Positions 50,879 through 60,698 of a stretch of 64,000 bases of DNA are shown one piece after another. The translations under genes and the position numbers were made by a program. The stretch's first letter is position 1. Each line of letters starts with the position of its first letter. The notes beneath the pieces are model-generated. The model saw only the letters and a program-made list of their open reading frames with translations, had not been told where the DNA came from and ran no database searches. Origin of the DNA: Rhodobacter sp. (GTDB lineage Bacteria > Pseudomonadota > Alphaproteobacteria > Rhodobacterales > Rhodobacteraceae); the NCBI GenBank assembly GCA_027490955.1, contig JAIXXB010000006.1:88051-152050 (forward strand). The letters run 5' to 3'.

Positions 50879-51430
50879 ATGGGCAAGAAGAACACGAGAT
50901 CTCTTTGGCAGGCGCAGCCAGCGGCGATTATTGCCGCGCTGGTGCTGATGGCATGCCAAAGCGCCCCTGCGATTGATCTGGCCAAAACCAGCAGCGAAAT
51001 CGCCGTTTTGCGCCTAAAGGCAGGAGAGGTGCCTCCGCCGAGCCCGGGGAAATGCTGGGCCTCTGACACCAGCCCTGCGGTGATTGAAACCATCACCGAA
51101 CAGGTGCAGGTGCGGCCAGAACGGCGCGACAGCGCGGGCAATATCACCCAAGCCGCCCAGTTTCAGACCCATACCGCGCAGCGCATGGTGTCAGACCGCG
51201 CTATAGTCTGGTTTGCCGCCCCCTGCCCCAGCGAAATCACAGTGGGCTTTGTGGCCAGCCTTCAGCGCGCCCTCAAGGCGCGCGGGCGCTTTTATGCCCC
51301 CGTCACAGGCGCGTGGGATGACGAAACCCTTGCCGCCTTGCAAAAGTTTCAGCGCGAGCGTGGGCTGGATTCGCCCGTCATCTCGCTGGCGGCAGCGCAG
51401 GAATTGGGGCTGATCGCGGCGGGCCGATAA
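50879..51430 (+). CDS. Peptidoglycan-binding domain lipoprotein
   Basis: A 183-residue protein with a lipoprotein signal (IIAALVLMACQSAP, lipobox LMAC). The middle part has two Cys (GKCWASD and APCPSEI). The C-terminus is a PG_binding_1 domain: LQRALKARGRFYAPVTGAWDDETLAALQKFQRERGL. It probably anchors at the outer membrane and contacts the cell wall. A GC-rich hairpin follows. Confidence 0.82.
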   Translation: MGKKNTRSLWQAQPAAIIAALVLMACQSAPAIDLAKTSSEIAVLRLKAGEVPPPSPGKCWASDTSPAVIETITEQVQVRPERRDSAGNITQAAQFQTHTAQRMVSDRAIVWFAAPCPSEITVGFVASLQRALKARGRFYAPVTGAWDDETLAALQKFQRERGLDSPVISLAAAQELGLIAAGR

Positions 51431-51432
51431 AA

Positions 51433-51458
51433 AGGGCGGCAGGTTTCCCCGCCGCCCT
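51433..51458. terminator. Hairpin between the lipoprotein gene and degP
   Basis: AGGGCGGC and GCCGCCCT around a ten-base loop that can pair further (GG/CC). It lies between convergent genes; AAAA precedes it, so it reads as a terminator mainly for the minus strand. Confidence 0.7.
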
Positions 51459-51487
51459 GTGATGCGCAAGCGCTTTATGGCAAAGGA

Positions 51488-52987
51488 TTATTCGACCGAC
51501 AGCGCAATAAAGCGTGGGTTGCCTTCGCGGCGAATAAGCAGCAAGATCGATTTGCGGCCTTCATCGCGCGCGGCGGTCACGCGGGCCTTGAAATCGGCAA
51601 TGGTTGCCACTTTTTGCTGGCCTGCCTCGACAATCACATCGCCTGCAGCCAGACCTTTGGCCCCTGCATCCGATGCGGCATCTACACCCATAACCACCAA
51701 CCCTTCGCTGCCTGCGGGCAAGTTCAGGCTTTTGGCGATGTCATCGCTCATTGGCTGCACTGTCAGGCCCAAAAGCTCCATTTCTTCAGGCTCGGCGGGG
51801 GTTTCGCTGCCTTGGGCGCTTGCGGGTTTGGCATCGGCGGCCTCGGCCTCTTCGCGGCGACCCAGCTTGACAGGGATCGTCATTTCATCGCCATCGCGCA
51901 GCACCACCACAGGCACAGCTTCGCCAATGGGGCTGTCGGCCACAGTGCGGGTCAAATCGCGCACATCTGTGATCTCTTGCCCATTAAAGGTGGTGATCAC
52001 ATCTCCCGCCAGCAGACCAGCGTCCAAAGCAGGCCCTGCGGGCACATCGGTGATCAACGCGCCTGCGCTGACCGCAAGGCCCATCGCTTCGGCCACATCG
52101 GGGGTGACATCTTGAATCTTCACGCCCAGCCAACCGCGCCGCGTTTCGCCAAATTCGCGCAATTGATCCACGACTTTGGTTACCACGTTAGAGGCCATCG
52201 AAAAACCAATGCCAATCGAGCCGCCAGAGGGCGACAAAATGGCCGTGTTCACGCCGATCACCTCGCCGTCAAGGTTGAACAAGGGGCCGCCAGAATTGCC
52301 TTTGTTGATGGCCGCATCGGTTTGCAAAAAGTCGTCATAGGTGCCCGACAATTCGCGCCCGCGGGCCGAAACAATACCAGCCGAAACAGAAAATCCCTGC
52401 CCCAGCGGGTTGCCCATGGCCATCACCCAATCGCCCACGCGCATCTCGTCGCTGTTGCCAAAGGCGACATAGGGCAAATCACTGGCATCAACCTTCAGCA
52501 CGGCGATATCGGTTTTGGGATCGGTGCCCACCAATTTGGCGTCAAGGCGTTTGCCATCAAAAAACTCGATGCTGATTTCATCGGCGCCTTCGATCACGTG
52601 ATTGTTGGTGACGATAAATCCGTCATCAGAAATGACAAAGCCTGAACCCAATGCCTCGGATCGTTGCTGGCGGTCATCGCCGCCTTGACCATTGCGATCC
52701 ATGAAATCTTTGAAGAAATCTTCAAAGGGCGATCCTTCTGGAACCATGGGGGCATCGCTGGTTGTGGTGGCCACGATAGAAGAGGTGGTGATATTGACCA
52801 CCGAAGGGCTGACCTTTTCGGCCAAATCGGCAAAGCTGTCAGGCGTGCCCAAGGCAAGGGCCGATGTGGCAGGCAGCACCGATGTGGCAAGGCCAAGGCC
52901 CAAGGCAAGGGCGGCCGCTCGGCTGGTTGCCCGCGCTTTGCTAAGGCCGCGAGAGGGTGCAAAATATGTCAGAGAAAGGTTGCGCAC
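51488..52987 (-). CDS. degP: Periplasmic serine protease DegP/HtrA (Do family)
   Basis: A 499-residue envelope protease-chaperone. A long signal peptide ends at about ATSALALG. The triad is His in VTNNHVIEG, Asp in KTDIAVLKV and Ser in KGNSGGPLFN. Two PDZ domains follow (RGWLGVKIQDVTP; LLGLTVQPMSDD), separated by an acidic Ala/Glu linker. The start is GTG at 52987 with AGGAGA upstream. Located after hflK-hflC on the same strand but separated by a terminator, so it is probably expressed on its own. Confidence 0.93.
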   Translation of the reverse strand: MRNLSLTYFAPSRGLSKARATSRAAALALGLGLATSVLPATSALALGTPDSFADLAEKVSPSVVNITTSSIVATTTSDAPMVPEGSPFEDFFKDFMDRNGQGGDDRQQRSEALGSGFVISDDGFIVTNNHVIEGADEISIEFFDGKRLDAKLVGTDPKTDIAVLKVDASDLPYVAFGNSDEMRVGDWVMAMGNPLGQGFSVSAGIVSARGRELSGTYDDFLQTDAAINKGNSGGPLFNLDGEVIGVNTAILSPSGGSIGIGFSMASNVVTKVVDQLREFGETRRGWLGVKIQDVTPDVAEAMGLAVSAGALITDVPAGPALDAGLLAGDVITTFNGQEITDVRDLTRTVADSPIGEAVPVVVLRDGDEMTIPVKLGRREEAEAADAKPASAQGSETPAEPEEMELLGLTVQPMSDDIAKSLNLPAGSEGLVVMGVDAASDAGAKGLAAGDVIVEAGQQKVATIADFKARVTAARDEGRKSILLLIRREGNPRFIALSVE

Positions 52988-53040
52988 GGCGGATCTCCTG
53001 AAGTGCTAAAATCTTGGCGCAGAGGGCTGCGTCACGGGCA

Positions 53041-53124
53041 AGATGATCTGAGCGCGCAGCATCAGCAAGGGATGTTTCAGCATGATCATCTGCTTGTGAA
53101 AACATATCGCGCGGGCGTGATATG
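53041..53124. promoter_or_regulatory. Inverted repeats in the degP upstream region
   Basis: AGATGATC (53041-53048) pairs with GATCATCT (about 53083-53090), and CATATC with GATATG (about 53103-53124). They lie in the 182-bp gap before degP, where its promoter must be. Candidates only; no known operator matches. Confidence 0.3.
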
Positions 53125-53136
53125 TCTGTGAAAGGA

Positions 53137-53162
53137 AAGTGCCGCGCACAGGCGCGGCACTT
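53137..53162 (-). terminator. hflC terminator
   Basis: AAGTGCCGCGC-ACAG-GCGCGGCACTT: 11-bp perfect stem with a 4-base loop, just past the hflC stop, followed on the minus strand by TTTCCTTTC. Confidence 0.85.
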
Positions 53163-53169
53163 GAGGCGG

Positions 53170-54063
53170 TTATGGTGCGGGGGCGGCGCTGGCGGCCCCG
53201 CGCCCGTTCGGATCGCTTAGATAATCAAAAAACGCGCTGTCGGGCTGCATGACAATCGATGAATTCCCCGACTGTAGCGCGCGTTCATACGAGGTGAGCG
53301 AGCGTGTAAAGGCAAAGAATTCAGGGTCTTGGCCAAAGGCCTGCGCATAGATGGCGTTGCGGGCAGCGTCCGCCTCACCGCGAATAATCTCGGCATCGCG
53401 GCGCGCTTCGGATGTCACCTCGATCACCTCGCGGTCAGCGGTGGCGCGCACGCCCTGCGCAGCCTCGTTACCGCGCGCAATCTCGTCCGTTGCCTCGCGC
53501 TGACGTTCGGCGCGCATACGGGCAAAGGTGGCCTCTAGGTTTTGCTTGGGCAAATCGGTGCGTGTCAGGCGCACGTCAATGACATCCACGCCCAGCGAAA
53601 GGGCCTTGGCGCGGGCATTGTCGCGGATGGTATTCATCAGCTTGGTGCGATCTTCTGACAGCACGTTGCGGCTGGCGACCGAACCCAAAACAGTGCGGAT
53701 TTCGGCATTGATGATCTGCTCTAGGTTTGCACGCGCGGCAAGCTCCCCCCCCGCGCCCACGGCACGGCGGAACTGTTCCAAATCAACAATACGCCAGCGG
53801 GCAAAGGCATCGACCACAAGGCGGCGGTCATCGGACGGGGTGACTTCCTGCGGCTGGGTCGGCAGGCCCAAAATGCGATCTTCATAGCGGATCACCTCTT
53901 GGATAAAGGGAATCTTAAAGCCAAGACCGGGCTCATCCACCACTTGTCTGACCTGACCAAACTGCAACACCAGCGCCTTTTGGCGTTCATCCACGATGAA
54001 CAGCGACGATGAGATCAGCCCAAAAACCACGGCTACGGCGGGAAGAATATAGGCGCTGCGCAT
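53170..54063 (-). CDS. hflC: HflC, SPFH/band-7 modulator of FtsH
   Basis: A 297-residue inner-membrane protein that with HflK forms a large periplasm-facing complex around the FtsH protease. One N-terminal span (SAYILPAVAVVFGLISSSLFIV), then the SPFH domain (VDERQKALVLQFGQVRQVVDEPGLGFKIPF) and a long helix rich in Ala/Arg/Glu (REATDEIARGNEAAQGVRA). It overlaps the hflK stop by one base. The C-terminus is Ala/Pro-rich. Confidence 0.94.
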   Translation of the reverse strand: MRSAYILPAVAVVFGLISSSLFIVDERQKALVLQFGQVRQVVDEPGLGFKIPFIQEVIRYEDRILGLPTQPQEVTPSDDRRLVVDAFARWRIVDLEQFRRAVGAGGELAARANLEQIINAEIRTVLGSVASRNVLSEDRTKLMNTIRDNARAKALSLGVDVIDVRLTRTDLPKQNLEATFARMRAERQREATDEIARGNEAAQGVRATADREVIEVTSEARRDAEIIRGEADAARNAIYAQAFGQDPEFFAFTRSLTSYERALQSGNSSIVMQPDSAFFDYLSDPNGRGAASAAPAP

Positions 54064-55277
54064 CAGTTTGTCCCCCCAGAGGTTGATGGTGCGGTGCTTG
54101 ATGTGGCGGCGGCCCCTTTGGCCATGCTGCCCAACTCATTCAGCGGCAAGAACGGCACAACGCCTTGGCCTCCCTCGCCCGAACCCACGCCATCTAGGAT
54201 CACTTTATTCATGCCTCCAAGCACTTTTTCCATTGTTTCCAAATACATGCGTTCCCGCGTGACTTCGGGGGCCTTTTTATATTCCTCGTAAACGGCCAGA
54301 AAACGGCTGGCTTCACCCTGCGCGTTATTGACCACTTGGGCGCGATAGCCTTCTGCCTCTTGCCGCAGTTGGGCGGCCTGACCGCGCGCACCTGCGGTGA
54401 CTTTGTTGGCATAGGCATCCGCCTCTTTTTCAAGCCTGTCACGCTCTTGCTGGGCGGCCTGCACCTCGCGGAAGGCATCGATCACCTCGGCAGGTGGGTC
54501 GGCGCGGTCAAAGTTGACGCGGATCACCGAAATGCCCGAATTATAGCTGTCCAGCGTGGATTGCACGGCGGCCTGCAAATCGGTCGCAATCACGCCGCGG
54601 TCTCGGTTCAGCACGGGGGCCAGTTCGCTGCGCGCAATAATGTCGCGCATGGCCGATTCAGACACAGCGCGGATCGTATCTTCGGGATCGGCCAAGTTAA
54701 ACAAATACTTGGCTGGATCATTGATGTTCCAGACCACTTCAAACTGAATATCCACGATATTCTGATCGCGCGTCAGCATCAGGCCATTGTCCATTTCGCC
54801 ATTGGCACCCGAGCCGATGACAGTGCCGCGCTGGCGCGTGGTTTGCACGATTTCGGCGCTGACAAAGGGCCATGGGGCAAAGTTTAACCCCTCTACCCCC
54901 ATGCCGCTGAATTCACCCAAGAACAGCTCGACACTGCTTTCTTCGGGTTTGACAGTGTAAAAGGACATAAACCCCCATGCCGCCACCGCCAGCAGCCCGC
55001 CCAAAGCCAGCCCTCTTTTGGAAAACAGCTGGTTCATATCACCGCCGCCGCCACCTTCGCCGCCCGAGCGATTGCCGCCGCCGCGCCCACCCATCAGCAC
55101 GCGCAACTGTTCTTGCCCGCGCTTCATCAGCTCGTCAATTTCGGGCATTTGGCCGCCGTCATTGGGCCTGCGCGGAGGGGGCCGATTTGCCCCGTTCGAG
55201 CCGCGATTATCGTCGCCGCCGCCGCTGCCGCTGCCGCCGCCACCACCTGCACCCCAAGGGCCGCCATTACCTGCCAT
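54063..55277 (-). CDS. hflK: HflK, SPFH/band-7 modulator of FtsH
   Basis: A 404-residue partner of HflC. The Gly/Asn-rich cytoplasmic N-terminus (GGPWGAGGGGGSGSGGGDD) is typical. One span (GLALGGLLAVAAWGFMSFYTV, about residues 90-110) precedes the SPFH domain (EESSVELFLGEFSG ... QNIVDIQFEVVWNI) and a helical part (AQQERDRLEKEADAYANKV). GAGGT precedes the ATG. Operon hflK-hflC. Confidence 0.95.
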   Translation of the reverse strand: MAGNGGPWGAGGGGGSGSGGGDDNRGSNGANRPPPRRPNDGGQMPEIDELMKRGQEQLRVLMGGRGGGNRSGGEGGGGGDMNQLFSKRGLALGGLLAVAAWGFMSFYTVKPEESSVELFLGEFSGMGVEGLNFAPWPFVSAEIVQTTRQRGTVIGSGANGEMDNGLMLTRDQNIVDIQFEVVWNINDPAKYLFNLADPEDTIRAVSESAMRDIIARSELAPVLNRDRGVIATDLQAAVQSTLDSYNSGISVIRVNFDRADPPAEVIDAFREVQAAQQERDRLEKEADAYANKVTAGARGQAAQLRQEAEGYRAQVVNNAQGEASRFLAVYEEYKKAPEVTRERMYLETMEKVLGGMNKVILDGVGSGEGGQGVVPFLPLNELGSMAKGAAATSSTAPSTSGGTN

Positions 55278-55393
55278 TCAATTACCTCTTATATCTTCAA
55301 TCACGGTTGTCATGGCCCGCGGCATCTGCCTGCGGGTGTTTGGTCAGATGTGGGGTCGCGCGCGGCTAAATCAAGCAGGCCAAGCCCAAAAAC

Positions 55394-56773
55394 TTAAGCA
55401 GGGCCGATGCTGCGCGTGGCTTTGCGCAGGGTGACAAGTTCTTCGGCCACTGTGGGATGCACGGCCACTGTGGCATCAAAATCAGCCTTGGTTGCGCCCA
55501 TTTTCACCGCAATGGCGGCCAGCTGAATCATCTCGCCCGCGCCTTCGCCCACGATATGGCAGCCCAGCACGCGCTGCGTTGCGGCATCGACAATCAGCTT
55601 CATCAGCATCCGATCGCCCCGCCCTGCAAAAAGGGTTTTCATCGGGCGAAAGCTGGCGGTGTAGACATCACAGCGGCCCTGCGCTGCGGCCTGCTCTTCG
55701 GTCAGCCCAACGCTGCCCAATTCGGGTGTGGTGAAGACGGCGCTGGCGACATTTGTGTGGTCAGCCTTGGTGGGGATGCCGCGAAAAACCGTATCGGCAA
55801 AGGCATGGCCTTGGCGGATGGCGACAGGGGTTAGGTTGATGCGATCGGTCACATCGCCCACGGCAAAGATCGAGGGCACGGCGGTTTGGCTGTAGTCATC
55901 GACGATGATCTGCCCGCGCGGGCCAAGCTGCACGCCCAAGGCGTCTAGGCCAAGCCCCGCCACATTGGGGATGCGGCCCGTGGCGTAAAGAACCAGATCG
56001 GCGGTGATTTCGCCGCCCGATTTCAGCGTGGCGGTGATGCCTGCGGTGCTGCGCGACAGGGCTGCGACATCGGCGTTCAGGCGCATATCAATGCCGCGCG
56101 CAGCCAGTGCTGCGGCCAGATGGTCGCGCGCCTCTGCGTCAAATCCGCGCAGAATGGCCCCGCCGCGATAGGCCAAGGTGACCTGCACCCCAAGCCCCTG
56201 CAAGAGCGATGCAAATTCGCAAGCGATATAGCCGCCCCCCACCACAAGCGCGCGGCGCGGCAGATGGTCTAGGTGGAACATCTCGTTCGAGGTGACGGCC
56301 AGTTCGGCCCCCGCAATATCGGGCACAAAGGGGCGGCCGCCCGTGGCGATCAGGATGTGCTTGGCACTGATGTGGCGGCCATCGGCCAAGGTGACTTGAT
56401 GCGCGCCTGATAGGGTGGCGCGGGTGTCGAACACCTGCACGCCCGCATTGGCAAGGGTAGTGCGATAGGCCGTCTCAAGCCGCGTCAACTCGGCCTCGAG
56501 TTGGCTGCGAAAGCGCGGCCAATCAAAGCCGCCTGCCCGCACATCCCAGCCATAGGCGCGGGCATCTTCGATCTGCGCGGGGAAAGCGCCCGCATAGACC
56601 ATCAGCTTTTTGGGCACGCAGCCACGGATCACGCAGGTGCCGCCCATGCGCAATTCCTCGGCCAAGGCCACTTTTGCCCCGCCCTCGGCAGCGGCAATGC
56701 GCGCCGCGCGCACACCGCCCGACCCGCCGCCGATGACAAACAGGTCAAAATCAAAAGCGGCGCGATCAGTCAT
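55394..56773 (-). CDS. gor: Glutathione-disulfide reductase
   Basis: A 459-residue FAD/NADPH enzyme that keeps glutathione reduced. FAD motif VIGGGSGGVRAARIA, redox-active pair in GGTCVIRGCVPKK, NADPH fold ALVVGGGYIACEFASLLQGLG and the C-terminal interface with catalytic His in VAVHPTVAEELVTLR. The reductase loop IRGC (not LNVGC) and the general sequence fit Gor. It overlaps rpiA by eight bases, so they are translated together. Confidence 0.92.
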   Translation of the reverse strand: MTDRAAFDFDLFVIGGGSGGVRAARIAAAEGGAKVALAEELRMGGTCVIRGCVPKKLMVYAGAFPAQIEDARAYGWDVRAGGFDWPRFRSQLEAELTRLETAYRTTLANAGVQVFDTRATLSGAHQVTLADGRHISAKHILIATGGRPFVPDIAGAELAVTSNEMFHLDHLPRRALVVGGGYIACEFASLLQGLGVQVTLAYRGGAILRGFDAEARDHLAAALAARGIDMRLNADVAALSRSTAGITATLKSGGEITADLVLYATGRIPNVAGLGLDALGVQLGPRGQIIVDDYSQTAVPSIFAVGDVTDRINLTPVAIRQGHAFADTVFRGIPTKADHTNVASAVFTTPELGSVGLTEEQAAAQGRCDVYTASFRPMKTLFAGRGDRMLMKLIVDAATQRVLGCHIVGEGAGEMIQLAAIAVKMGATKADFDATVAVHPTVAEELVTLRKATRSIGPA

Positions 56774-57554
56774 CTAGATTAGAAAAAATATTGTCAGAGG
56801 GGGAAAACTGAATGTGATCATCGGTTTCCGACCCTGCATTTATGTCGCGCACTGTCACGCGGCCATCGCCATGGCCAATCACCAGAATATCGCAAATATC
56901 AATAAACAGCCCGTTTTCCACCACACCTGGAATTTGGTTTAAAATCAACGCCATCTGGCGCGGATTGCCAATGCGGCGCAGATGCAAATCAAGGATATAA
57001 TTGCTTTCATCCGTCACCAAGGGGCGATCGCCATTCATGCGCACTGTCACCTCGCGCGCCAGAACGTCCAAGGATTCCAGCGTTTCTTCGACCAAGGCTT
57101 TGGTGGTTTGCCAGCCAAAGGGGATCACTTCGATGGGCAGGGGAAATGCGCCAAGTTGCTGCACCTCTTTGGCGGCATCGGCGATGACAATCATCTGATC
57201 AGAGGCTGTGGCCACGATTTTCTCTTGCAGCAGGGCCGCGCCGCCGCCTTTGATCAGGGCAAGGTTTTGATCCACCTCATCTGCGCCATCAATGGTGATG
57301 TCGAGCCATTTCGCCTCGTCCAGCGAGACGATTTTCACCCCAACGGCGCGGGCCAGTTCGGCGGTGCGGGTGGATGTCGGCACGCCGACGATTTTCAGCC
57401 CCTCTTCGCGCACCCTTTCGCCCAGACAGCGCACCATCCATGCCGCCGTAGACCCTGTGCCAAGCCCGACCTTCATCCCATTTTCGACAAAGCCAACGGC
57501 CCGCTTTGCGGCCACAAATTTCGCTTTATCGATGGGGGAAAGATCGGCTGCCAT
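56766..57554 (-). CDS. rpiA: Ribose-5-phosphate isomerase A
   Basis: Interconverts ribose-5-phosphate and ribulose-5-phosphate in the pentose phosphate pathway, which also makes NADPH for Gor downstream. The 262-residue protein has the phosphate loop GLGTGSTAAWMV, the active-site DGADEVDQNLALIKGGG and the catalytic Glu in LLQEKIV. A longer C-terminus (SETDDHIQFSPSDNIFSNLDD) than E. coli RpiA (219 residues). Start at 57554 after AAGGGTG. Confidence 0.94.
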   Translation of the reverse strand: MAADLSPIDKAKFVAAKRAVGFVENGMKVGLGTGSTAAWMVRCLGERVREEGLKIVGVPTSTRTAELARAVGVKIVSLDEAKWLDITIDGADEVDQNLALIKGGGAALLQEKIVATASDQMIVIADAAKEVQQLGAFPLPIEVIPFGWQTTKALVEETLESLDVLAREVTVRMNGDRPLVTDESNYILDLHLRRIGNPRQMALILNQIPGVVENGLFIDICDILVIGHGDGRVTVRDINAGSETDDHIQFSPSDNIFSNLDD

Positions 57555-57627
57555 GCTACACCCTTGGTACGCTTTGCCCCTGTATAATCAATGCGGGGCG
57601 CAGGGGCTAGGCGGAAAATGCCCCAAG

Positions 57628-57688
57628 TTGCAGCCACTGGGCTGCGGGTTTGAATTGCAGCCACTGGGCTGCGGGTTTGAATTGCAGC
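57628..57688. repeat. 27-bp tandem direct repeat, two copies plus a partial third
   Basis: TTGCAGCCACTGGGCTGCGG plus GTTTGAA at 57628-57654 and again at 57655-57681 without a change, then TTGCAGC. Each copy holds a GCAGCC-ACTG-GGCTGC hairpin. It is in the rpiA/GST divergent gap. Confidence 0.9.
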
Positions 57689-57749
57689 GCGGGCGGGCTT
57701 GGGGCAGATTGGCGGTCAGGGCGCAGATGACACAGCGAAAGGGGCGATG

Positions 57750-58430
57750 ATGTACCGACTGCACGGGGTTTATGATTGGGGCTCGCTTGTGGTGCATATG
57801 GCACTGGAAGAAATCGGGGCAGAGTTTGAATTTGTGCAGCTTGACCCCTCGCAGGGCGATTTGGCGCGCCCAAGCTATCTTGCGCTGAACCCGTTCGGCC
57901 TTGTGCCTGTCTTGGAAACGCCAGAGGGGCCGATGTTTGAAACCACGGCGATTTTGCTGTATCTGGCCGATCGCCACGGCGCTTTGGCCCCTGCCCCTGA
58001 TGCGCGTGATCGGGGGGCGTTTTTGGTCTGGCTTGCCGTGCTGTGCCAGCAATTGCACCCGATGGTGTTGCAAGTGATCCATCCCGAACGATTGCTGGGC
58101 CCAGAGGGCCAGCGCGCCGTGGCCGATGCCACGTATCGCCGCCTGCAAGACATTTGCGCCCAGCTTGAGGCGCGCGCACAGCAGGGCGATTGGTGGCTGT
58201 CGGCGCAGCGCCCCTCGATCGTGACGCTGTATATGGCCATGCTGCTGCGCTGGGCGCAGGCCCTGCCGGCCTACCGCGCGCATATTCTGCCCTTGGCCGA
58301 TTATCCTGCCCTACAGGCCATTGTCGCAGCGCTGGAGCGCCGCGCGCCCATTGCCCGTGTCTTGGCCCGCGAAGGGCTAAGCGCTGCTATGGCAAACCCG
58401 CTTTCGGCCCCGCTGTACGAAGGCGCATAG
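57750..58430 (+). CDS. Glutathione S-transferase family protein (first)
   Basis: A 226-residue GST-fold protein. N-terminal thioredoxin-like domain: MYRLHGVYDWGSLVVHMALEEIGAEFEFVQ, with NPFGLVPVLETPEGPMFETTAILLYLAD as glutathione-site motif. The C-terminal helical domain follows. AAAGGGG precedes the ATG at 57750. Substrate unknown. A second, related GST-type gene follows 108 bp downstream; the similar layout suggests an old duplication. Confidence 0.86.
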   Translation: MYRLHGVYDWGSLVVHMALEEIGAEFEFVQLDPSQGDLARPSYLALNPFGLVPVLETPEGPMFETTAILLYLADRHGALAPAPDARDRGAFLVWLAVLCQQLHPMVLQVIHPERLLGPEGQRAVADATYRRLQDICAQLEARAQQGDWWLSAQRPSIVTLYMAMLLRWAQALPAYRAHILPLADYPALQAIVAALERRAPIARVLAREGLSAAMANPLSAPLYEGA

Positions 58431-58538
58431 ACGGCGGGCAAAAGGGGTCGCTATTGCGCAGAAGTGGTCGCAAATGATGTGCAGATTGGGGCGTTTTGCG
58501 GCAGGATGGGCGGATGAACCCAGATCGCAGGATGCGAG

Positions 58539-59270
58539 ATGCAAGGCCAAGCCTATATTCTGCACTATGCCCCAGACAATGCCTCGCTGATTGTGCGCTT
58601 GGCCCTGCTGGAACTGGGCCTGCCCTTTCAAACGCGTCTGGTTGATCGCAGCACGCGCGCCCAAGACAGCGCCGCCTACCGCGCGCTGGCCCCCACGGGG
58701 TTGATCCCTGCGCTGGATATGGGCGATCAGGTGATGTTTGAAACGGGGGCAATTTTGCTGGCGCTGGCAGATCGCGCCGCAGCACAGGGCCGCGCCAGCC
58801 TGTTTCCTGCAGCGGGTGCGCCGCTGCGCGAGGATGGGTTGAAATGGCTGTTCTTCATCGCCACCACCTTGCATGCAGATTGCCGTTTGCATTTTTATGC
58901 AGACAGCTATGCGGGCCGCAGCCCTGCCGCGCCCGAGTTTTGCGCCGCCACCCGCGCGCGCCTGCACACACATATCACCTTGCTGGAACAGGCCGCGCGC
59001 GCGCAGCCCGATTTGTTCTGGCCACAGGGCCATGAGGCGCAGCCCAGCCTTTTGACCCTATACACGCTGACCATCACCCGCTGGCTGCGCCTGTATCCAG
59101 AAACACAAGCGCCATGGCTGGATTTGCGCGATTTTCCGCAGCTTTACGCCTTGGCTGCGCGGCTAGAAAAGCGGCAGAGCGCCTTGCAGGCCGCGCGTGA
59201 CGAGGGCCTTGGCCCCAACCCCTTTACCGCCCCTATCATGCCCAACCCGCCCGAAGGCAGCCCCCTTTAA
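58539..59270 (+). CDS. Glutathione S-transferase family protein (second)
   Basis: A 243-residue GST-fold protein. The N-terminal part (YILHYAPDNASLIVRLALLELGLPFQTRLVD ... APTGLIPALDMGDQVMFETGAILLALAD) parallels the first GST closely. The C-terminal part is more divergent (TTLHADCRLHFYADSYAG). The role of neither GST can be assigned. The following gene sdaA starts 41 bp later with its own strong ribosome-binding site. Confidence 0.85.
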   Translation: MQGQAYILHYAPDNASLIVRLALLELGLPFQTRLVDRSTRAQDSAAYRALAPTGLIPALDMGDQVMFETGAILLALADRAAAQGRASLFPAAGAPLREDGLKWLFFIATTLHADCRLHFYADSYAGRSPAAPEFCAATRARLHTHITLLEQAARAQPDLFWPQGHEAQPSLLTLYTLTITRWLRLYPETQAPWLDLRDFPQLYALAARLEKRQSALQAARDEGLGPNPFTAPIMPNPPEGSPL

Positions 59271-59311
59271 CCCCGCTGCCCGCCCACCCCCCAATCCCCA
59301 AAGGAGCGCCT

Positions 59312-60691
59312 ATGTTTCTATCGGTCTTTGATATGTTCAAAATCGGGGTTGGCCCGTCTTCGTCGCATACGATGGGGCCAATGGTGGCGGGGGCGCGATT
59401 TTTGGATGCGCTGCGCGCCCTGCCCTTTGCCGTGCATGGGCTGCGCGCCAGCCTGCATGGCAGTTTGGCCTTTACGGGCAAGGGCCATGCCACCGACCGC
59501 GCCACGATCTTGGGCCTTGCGGGGTTTGAACCCGCCACCTATGACGCTGCCCGCGCCGAGACCGTGCTGGCGCAGATTGCACAGACCAAAACCATCACGC
59601 CGCAGGGCATGGGGCCACTGACATTTGACCCTGCGCGCGATTTGATTTTTGATTATGGCCCTGCGCTGGCGGGCCATGCCAATGGGATGATCTTATCGGC
59701 GCTGGACGCACAGGGTGATGTGATTTTCACCGAAACCTATTATTCGATTGGCGGCGGCTTTGTGCTGACCGCAGCCGAGCAGGCCAATGCCAAATCGGCC
59801 AAAGCCACGGCGCGCGCCAATGTGCCCTATCCGTTTGAAACGGCAGAAGAAATGCTGGAAATGGCCGCCGCATCGGGCAAGTCGATTGCGCAGATGAAAC
59901 GCGCCAACGAGCTGCGCTTTCGCAGTGAGGCCGAGTTAGAGGCAGGCATCGCGCGCATTTGGGAGGTGATGAATGCCTGTATCGCGCGCGGCATGGAAGG
60001 CACTGGTATTTTGCCCGGCGGGCTGAATGTGCGCCGCCGCGCGCGCGGCATTCACGAGGCGCTGAAGGCCGAGGCAGGTCTGAACATGACCCCGCCCCAT
60101 ACGATCAACGATTGGATGAGCCTTTATGCCATGGCCGTGAACGAGGAAAACGCCGCGGGCGGGCAAGTGGTGACAGCGCCGACCAATGGTGCGGCAGGGG
60201 TGGTGCCTGCGGTGCTGCGCTATTACCTTGACCATATCCCCTCGGCCACAACGGCGCGCATTCCTGATTTTCTGCTGACGGCGGCTGCGATTGGCGGGCT
60301 GGTCAAGCATAACGCCAGCATATCAGGGGCGGAATGTGGCTGTCAGGCCGAAGTGGGCAGCGCCGCGGCCATGGCCGCAGCCGCCCTATGCGCCGTTCTG
60401 GGCGGCACGGCCAAGCAGGTGGAAAACGCCGCTGAAATCGCGCTGGAACATCATCTGGGCATGACCTGCGATCCTGTCAAAGGGCTGGTGCAAGTGCCCT
60501 GCATCGAGCGCAATGGCTTGGGTGCAATCAAGGCCGTGTCGGCAGCATCGCTGGCGCTGCGCGGCGATGGCGACCATTTGGTCAGTTTGGATGTATGCAT
60601 TGAAACGATGCGCCAAACGGGCAGCGATATGCATGAGAAGTATAAGGAAACCTCGCTGGGCGGATTGGCCGTGAACGTGCCGAATTGTTAA
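59312..60691 (+). CDS. sdaA: L-serine ammonia-lyase (L-serine dehydratase)
   Basis: Deaminates L-serine to pyruvate with an oxygen-sensitive 4Fe-4S cluster. The 459-residue single-chain type begins [21 protein letters not shown], the standard SdaA opening. Cluster cysteines lie in [12 protein letters not shown] and [17 protein letters not shown]. The ending VNVPNC carries the conserved C-terminal Cys that reaches the cluster. AAAGGAG precedes the ATG. Confidence 0.95.
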   Translation: MFLSVFDMFKIGVGPSSSHTMGPMVAGARFLDALRALPFAVHGLRASLHGSLAFTGKGHATDRATILGLAGFEPATYDAARAETVLAQIAQTKTITPQGMGPLTFDPARDLIFDYGPALAGHANGMILSALDAQGDVIFTETYYSIGGGFVLTAAEQANAKSAKATARANVPYPFETAEEMLEMAAASGKSIAQMKRANELRFRSEAELEAGIARIWEVMNACIARGMEGTGILPGGLNVRRRARGIHEALKAEAGLNMTPPHTINDWMSLYAMAVNEENAAGGQVVTAPTNGAAGVVPAVLRYYLDHIPSATTARIPDFLLTAAAIGGLVKHNASISGAECGCQAEVGSAAAMAAAALCAVLGGTAKQVENAAEIALEHHLGMTCDPVKGLVQVPCIERNGLGAIKAVSAASLALRGDGDHLVSLDVCIETMRQTGSDMHEKYKETSLGGLAVNVPNC

Positions 60692-60698
60692 GGGGGCA

